Shown here: positions 58,613-64,000 of the stretch, one piece after another | Layout of the letters: every line of letters starts with the position of its first letter | Position numbering within the stretch: position 1 is the stretch's first letter | Origin: Rhododendron vialii | Lineage: Eukaryota > Streptophyta > Magnoliopsida > Ericales > Ericaceae | NCBI RefSeq assembly: GCF_030253575.1 | Contig: NC_080560.1 | Span: 13,058,001 to 13,122,000 of the forward strand | DNA length: 64,000 nucleotides | Direction of reading: 5' to 3' | Program-made: the position numbers and the translations under genes | The notes under the pieces: model-generated | Seen by the model: the letters and a program-made list of their open reading frames with translations, nothing else | What the model was told of the DNA's origin: nothing | Databases searched by the model: none

Positions 58613-60830
58613 CGACCCAACCCAAAAACACATGGGTCATGACCGGCCAATGAGGTTTACCCACTAAGGCCTGTGAATTAAATAGTTTAGAAATTTTTTG
58701 CTCATTAATCTATAAATAAATAAAAATACTCGAGTGTAACAGAAAAAAGCGAAAGTGTGATAAATTAACCAGAGCTAAGTGTAAGATAGGTCGAAGTCAT
58801 TGAAAACATCTTGAATTAAACATAAGCATAATCACGGTCTTGGCCACAAGTCTAGCACAACCGTCAACAAAAGATACAAATCTGAGTTACAAGCACACAT
58901 GATCCTACTATATTATTGAAACTAAACAACAAGCATTCAGGCTTCTTCGGTATTGAAGAGGTTCCTGAGAGTACACAGCATAGAAGAGTAACAATATTAA
59001 GAAGCGAGGTCTGGAGAGGTAGATAGATAGGACTACGTCTTCCTCGATCAGGACCCTAGCTTTATTGTGAGTGCATCAAGCGTGTTCCACAAAATCATAA
59101 ATTACCTGCAACATTATGTACAATGATGTTTTAAACATTAGGCTAGTGTGGCGCAAGATATGACAAACTTACTAGTTTCCATGAACTTATAAGTCAACTA
59201 ATTCATTTCTCAAAGTGTAAATCTTTATATCCAACATTTTAAGCCCATGTTGCAAACATTTCATTTAGCAAAAAACAGCTCAACTAGGCATATTCATGAC
59301 AATCACTTGTCAAGTGTTCCATCTCATTAACAACCTATAAGCAACATATTCAACGCCCACCAGTAGTTATGGAGCGACCCTAAATATAAATATTTGGCCT
59401 GACGTCTCCGACGATCATCTGGCTATGATCCCCCCTTATTTACTTTGCCTCGCTATTCACTTGCCCTAGCAGCCGGACACCGTTTGAACCACGTGCCATT
59501 AATAGTTATGAATCCCAACAAATTTTCAATCCGTTTTCATATAAATCGTGGCAATTTTAAACGATAGCACGCTTCTTTTTTTTCACGTGGTTTGAAATCC
59601 TTGCAAACATTTACCATATTTTCAACACAATGTACATGTGAAAACATTAAGTTCTACCATTAAGCCAAAACAAAGCACGCTTGCTTCTCATCCGAAAATT
59701 CTAGTAAGTAAAGCATATACAAGACTCACCGAGAGCGTGCCGAGCAAACTTGTTAAACGTGCAAGCTTACGGGTTTCCCAAGTTCGGACCTAAACACATC
59801 AAACCAAACTTATTAAGGTTCACGATAGGTCAAAAGTTTATCAATGCCGTGTAAGGCTGAGCTATCCGGTATGGTTTCTGAAACAGAGCAGTCCCGGGAA
59901 ACCGATGAAAACCAATATCAATTTAACTCAGAAATTTATGTAATCTTACAAGGACATAGACAAAGATGCTAGGAAGACAAGTTGTGGAGAACTCGAAGGC
60001 TAGAAATGCCCAGAGGTAGGGTGAAAATTCAACACACCAAAATCTTGTCAGAACTGGACCAGGATGGAAAACAAACGAATTCGAGGCACGGATTCTGAGT
60101 GTTATTTTCTGTTCATATTTTCCCAACATAGTAGATTCAAAAACAAAAAATTTGGCTCAAGAATAATGCAAAACGGAGTTTTATAGAGTCCTAGGAAATT
60201 TTCGGTAGATTTGACTGATCGCCGCACGGGTACCAGTCGTGCAGACTGGTTCTGGTCTTCAAACAGAGGAAAAATGACTTCATTAATGGGAGTTCTCAAA
60301 CTTAAGTCTAAAGTTTACCAAAGTGGAAATGGAAAACGGGAAGAACTGAGATTAAAATTTTGAAGTGCAATTAAAGATACTTGTTCTCCCCCCCCTCTCT
60401 CTCTCTCTCTCTCTACCCAACTAAGTTGAGGAAAGTTTTGGTCAGGAGGAGTCCACGTAGGAGGAGAAGAGAAATGGAGGGAACGGATTCAATAATTCTA
60501 AGTACACATAAAATCGATCTACTCCGAAATTACCAAAAAAATGAGTCTATACCATAGATTTAACTTAATTTCGTCATCGGAATTTAAACTAATTTAGTCA
60601 AAATAGATTTAAGTTACACAAACTACTTTAAAAAATAATAATAATGCTTAACCTTTGTAACTAATTAAAACAACTCGATTTCTAATTCTATCTTTGGCGT
60701 TATTTCAATGTTTTGTTAGTGTATTTAGTTCTCTCTATGTTTCATTAGCGTGTTCAAAATCAATATGAATATTTTTTCATGGATTCTGTATATCTCAAAT
60801 ACCAGTATATAAAGAGAAGAAAAATAGAAT
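58613..60830. other. Gene-free stretch, possible unidentified element start
   Basis: At 58613 the paralogy to the kinase flank stops abruptly at TGTCACGACCCAACCC, which looks like the start of an LTR or other insertion, but no matching end was found. A C8/CT run lies at 60390-60412. No gene is supported. Confidence 0.4.
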
Positions 60831-60839
60831 GCATGCCGA

Positions 60840-61622
60840 TTAGATTATAATAGAATATATCAAATCTATGAATGACGATGTTTGGAGTATTGTACCATTC
60901 CTAAACTTACCCTTGCTGTCAATTACACGTTGGACTGCCGAAGGGAGTGACTCCAATGCAGGACAACCTCGTATTTGCACTTTTTTCAAAAACGATCCTT
61001 GGAAAGCGCAACCCTGGGGGCAGAAACTCGTCAAGAGTTGCAGCTTGAAGAGCTCGAGGGAAGTTAGTTGAGGAAAGATGATTATATTTGTTCTGATCCC
61101 GTCGTCTACTTCTTCTTCCTCCCAGTCAATGACTGCTTCCATCGTATCACAACTATCTATATATAGTTGTTTTAGGTTCACAAGAAATCTGGCTATGAAA
61201 GGTGAGACCAAAATTCTCAAACTGCCGCATCCAGACACCTGTAGGGATGTCAAATTCTGAAAGCCTTGAGATATTGTTGGTGGATAATTCGCCCAAACAT
61301 GCCTCAACCTTGGTAGCCCGACAAGTGTCAAAGAAGCTAAGCAAGGGAATATTGCTATGGCTATATTCCCATTGCCTTCTCCACCAATATTTAGTTCGCC
61401 CAAGTCAAATATTGCTACTTCCACTGATCCGCACGAGTATACCTCAAGTTGTTCTAGCTTTTCCATGCATTCGATCAAATTAGATGGAAAAAGAATATTC
61501 GACAACTTGTCACATTCACAAACCGAAATCTCCCTTAGTTTTGCTTGAAGATCCCTGGGCCATATTTCTCTCGGGTCTTCCACTGTCCACAAACGCAATT
61601 CCTCTATGCTAGTCAATGCATC
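60840..61622 (-). pseudogene. NBS-LRR (CC-type) resistance gene, C-terminal LRR exon only
   Basis: After an acceptor AATTGCAG the minus strand is open for 260 residues with the irregular LRRs of RPS2/At4g27190-type proteins: LREISVCECDKLSNILFPSN, LEQLEVYSC, FPCLASLTLVGLPRLRHVW, FQNLTSLQVSGCGSLRIL, LKQLYIDSCDTMEAVIDW, FPQLTSLELFKLQLLTSFCP. The acidic WEEEE segment is typical. The frame ends at TAA 60840. No NB-ARC or coiled-coil exon is found between 61630 and the window end, where RNase H debris and MITEs lie. It is probably a fragment, though a distant 5' part beyond the window remains possible. Confidence 0.75.
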
Positions 61623-62037
61623 CTGCAATTAATTAAATCCACTACGTTAAGAAAATCACTGCACCTAAGTCCTAACAAACTAAGAGTATATAGAATTCAA
61701 ATAAACTCACTCCATTGAATGTCTCAGTAAATATGGTCCAAAGTTTAAGTACAGTTAAAAACTTCTAATTTTAAACAAAAGGGCGGCCATTAACGACAAC
61801 GTTTCATAGAGATATATACTTTTTATTTGATTCTTTAATCTTTTTCAATCCAACAATACACTTACTAATTACTATTAGATTTGAACATTATCAAATATTT
61901 CCTACAATCTCTTATTACAATACACATACTAAATATAAGAATTGAACAAGTCCAATATTTCCTGCGATCTCTAGCTTATTTTCCATAACAAGGCAGTTTA
62001 AATCGATCTTTTCTGTAATCCCGTTGAGCATGTTGTG

Positions 62038-62335
62038 AAGATGAATTTCGACGGGGCTTTCGACCAACACTGAAAATGCGGTGGAATTGGAGTTGTAGCA
62101 ACAGATGGTCAAGGGAATTTTTTAGTGGCCCGTTCTTGCAAGGTGGAGGCCGGCCACTGGAAATGCAAAGTTGTGGAAGCCTTGGCGCTAAGAGAGGCCG
62201 TAATGGTTGCTCTGATGCTCTCTCTTAATGTTACGTACAGAAATGTCCTAATTGAGGAGGACGCGAAGGCTTTGATTGACATGCTCAATGGGCATAAGCA
62301 TTCAACAGGAGGAAGCTAGGAATTAAGGGGCTAAG
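62038..62335 (+). pseudogene. RNase H (RVT_3-type) fragment
   Basis: The plus strand reads VVKMNFDGAFDQH, a stop, then KCGGIGVVATDGQGNFL and ARSCKVEAGH, VVEALALREAVMVALMLSL and VLIEEDAKALIDMLNG. These are the N-x-DGA, E and D motifs of the plant RNase H-like domain, broken by one stop near 62072. No RT is adjacent. The phrase AAGCATTCAACA is locally duplicated at its 3' end. Confidence 0.7.
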
Positions 62336-62471
62336 CATTCAACATGCTCAATGGGCATAAAGCACAGTATTATTAATCTATGATTTTCGATCGATCAAAT
62401 ACAGTGCGGGGCTTTAAGGTCAAGCTGTTTCCAATTTGTTTGCAGTATGGGTAACAGAGTGGCGCCCCAAT

Positions 62472-62612
62472 GGAAAATTATTTAGTACTCCCGGTGTGTA
62501 CTCCTTCCCCTCACATAACATGTGAGACTCATGCAGGATCCACATGTAGGCCCCACATGTTATGTGAGGGGTGAGAGTGTACACAGGAAGTACTGAATAA
62601 TATTCTTCCCCA
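62472..62612. mobile_element. Hairpin MITE, about 140 bp
   Basis: CTTCCCCTCACATAACATGTG on the left and CACATGTTATGTGAGGGGTG on the right pair nearly perfectly. The complementarity continues outward through GTACTCC and AGTACTGAATAATATT. Confidence 0.7.
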
Positions 62613-63187
62613 ATTGTTGTGATGAGAGAGTGTCAATGAACCTCGAGCAGCATATCAGTTGATGAGGAAGGAAGTTACGTACTGGAGTACTCAATGATCG
62701 AGCAAACTAAAAACTTAGTCAGGCAGTCAAGCAACTAAGAGTTAGTCAGACAGCTAGAATTTGTTAGGCTCATTCCATGTGTAATTCTGTGATTGAGTGA
62801 GCAACATCGGTTAGCTATTGTATATATGTAGAGCTCAGGCTCATTTCTGTTGTAATCAAGATTTATATTTTCACAACGAAATGAAATGCAGTTTTATTTC
62901 TCTCTCTAAAAGTTGTTAGAGTCATTTTGCTATCAATGAATTTGTTAACATTTGGAAAAAAAAAGATGCATAACATTTTACTAATAGGTACATAATAGAC
63001 TTAATATGTCCATCATCAAAATTTCTAATGTTCATTGATTAAACATAACAAGTGGCTTTATGATGAAAATGATCATGATCTCATTTGAATATGATAAATT
63101 TCATAGATGAAAGAATTAGAATTCCTCTATATGATAAATTTCATATATCATAGAATTAACCTCTCATGGAAAGATTTAGGAAATGTT

Positions 63188-63551
63188 TGGCCCAATAAAT
63201 AAGCCGGGCTTATTTTGTCTTCACTTAATTTTTTTTTTTTGTATTTGTTAGTTTTGCGTCGATTTTTTTGTAGATTAATGCTTTATTATGACAAGAGGAA
63301 TCTAAAATGTAAAAATTATGATCGAAACCAAATTTTTTTTAATAAAGACGAAAAAAATTGGCTTATTTTTGTCTGTATTCGATCAGAAAAACTTGAATTT
63401 TGTTCAAAATTATTATTTTTGGATTCTTTTCATCTTGATGAAGTAATAATCCACAAAAAATGTCAAAAAACTAACAAATGTTAAAAAAAAATTTGAATAA
63501 GGACAAAAAAATAAGTCATTTTGCTTATTTGGCCAAAATTAATAGGCTTCA
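63188..63551. mobile_element. Hairpin MITE, about 360 bp
   Basis: GGGCTTATTTTGTCTTCAC, GTATTTGTTAGTTTTGCG and TAGATTAATGCTTTATTATG on the left are inverted against TGAAGTAATAATCCACAAAA, AACTAACAAATG and GACAAAAAAATAAGTC on the right. Related to the hairpin at 2523-2818. Confidence 0.65.
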
Positions 63552-63616
63552 GTTTTGTTGGTTTATTTCTTGACTTAAAAAATAAACCAAAAAAGGATCA
63601 ATATATATAGGATATA

Positions 63617-63876
63617 CTCTCTTCGTTCCTTTCTTAGTCTAGTATTTTATTTAAGGTTGTCCCTTAATAAATGTTTATGTTACAAAGTTAGTAGATAAAA
63701 GTTGGTAAAATTTTCATTTGGCCCTTTTGATTAGATTTCTCTATGAAAAGTTAGTGGAAAAAGTAATATTTCCATAAAAGGGTAATTTTGGAAAGCTAGG
63801 TTGTTTGAAATAAATGAAAACATCGCCATGAAAATTTGAATTTACGAAGTTGGACACTAAAAAAGGACGGAGAGAG
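63617..63876. mobile_element. Stowaway-like MITE, 260 bp, TA TSD
   Basis: CTCTCTTCGTTCCTTTCTTA and the complement of CTAAAAAAGGACGGAGAGAG are inverted. TA flanks at 63615-63616 and 63877-63878. Confidence 0.8.
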
Positions 63877-64000
63877 TAAGATGGTATAAGAAAACTATAC
63901 CTTTTATTGGCCTCGAAAAAGTACAAGAAAAAAATACATTAAAATTTAGTAATATTACTAAAAATTAAGTTTTTAATTCACATTTACACATTCATCTAAA

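Noticed and set aside
58613-60400. Possible LTR starting TGTCACGACCCAACCC
   Set aside because: The junction with the paralogous flank is suggestive, but no second LTR, primer-binding site or coding part was found.
1-64000. CRISPR arrays, operons, ribosome-binding sites, tRNA or rRNA genes
   Set aside because: The window is plant nuclear DNA. No spaced repeat array, tRNA cloverleaf or rRNA segment was seen. GTTCGA-type boxes belong to SINEs or an LTR.

Overview
This 64-kb window is nuclear DNA of a flowering plant, most likely a eudicot, but I cannot name the species. The evidence is spliced genes with GT..AG introns, Pol II-type plant U2 snRNA promoters (USE plus TATA), a plant GAR transformylase, a subfamily-XII LRR receptor kinase, an NBS-LRR remnant, L1-type LINEs ending in RNase H, tRNA-derived SINEs, Ty1/copia and Ty3-type LTR pieces, a caulimovirid fossil and many MITEs. 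The DNA is AT-rich and dominated by repeats.

Layout: (1) 1-3.1 kb: a 236-bp tandem duplication, the first exon of a plastid-type J-domain protein (minus strand), a MITE carrying seven TTACCGAAA motifs, and a hairpin MITE. (2) 2.9-20.3 kb: a U2 snRNA locus with three U2 copies and one deletion remnant, all on the minus strand. Three paralogous flanking segments carry the second copy, the remnant and the third copy. Nested in it are a caulimovirid fragment, a 3.8-kb L1 LINE with 12-bp target-site duplication (TSD), a TTA-flanked MITE, a 6.74-kb Mutator-like element (MULE), and a short LINE tail with a 16-bp TSD. (3) 20.3-24.2 kb: RNase H debris and hairpin MITEs, one with an 11-bp TSD. (4) 24.6-31.5 kb: an intact five-exon PUR3 gene (minus) whose intron 4 begins 5 bp before an LTR remnant. 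(5) 31.5-45 kb: mostly gene-poor, with Stowaway MITEs, a 2.4-kb element with a large internal palindrome, one small plausible gene at 37.7 kb bracketed by MITEs, tandem duplications and a SINE. (6) 46.4-49.8 kb: a complete XA21/EFR-class LRR receptor kinase (minus). (7) 50-64 kb: a duplicated SINE, a broken copia element sitting inside a MITE, a Tourist-type MITE, a paralogous copy of the kinase 3' flank split by a solo LTR, an NBS-LRR 3' exon remnant, another RNase H scrap and three terminal MITEs.

The most interesting unit is the MULE at 10832-17572. It has terminal inverted repeats of about 450 bp and a 9-bp TSD with one mismatch. Its transposase gene, inferred with four exons and an open frame of 903 aa, has FAR1, DDE and SWIM domains in order. 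A second, unrecognised spliced gene candidate lies on the opposite strand and converges on the transposase. This two-gene layout recalls maize MuDR, but with a FAR1-class transposase and an unknown partner. Most host genes in the window stand alone; the architecture is best explained by successive duplication and nested insertion.
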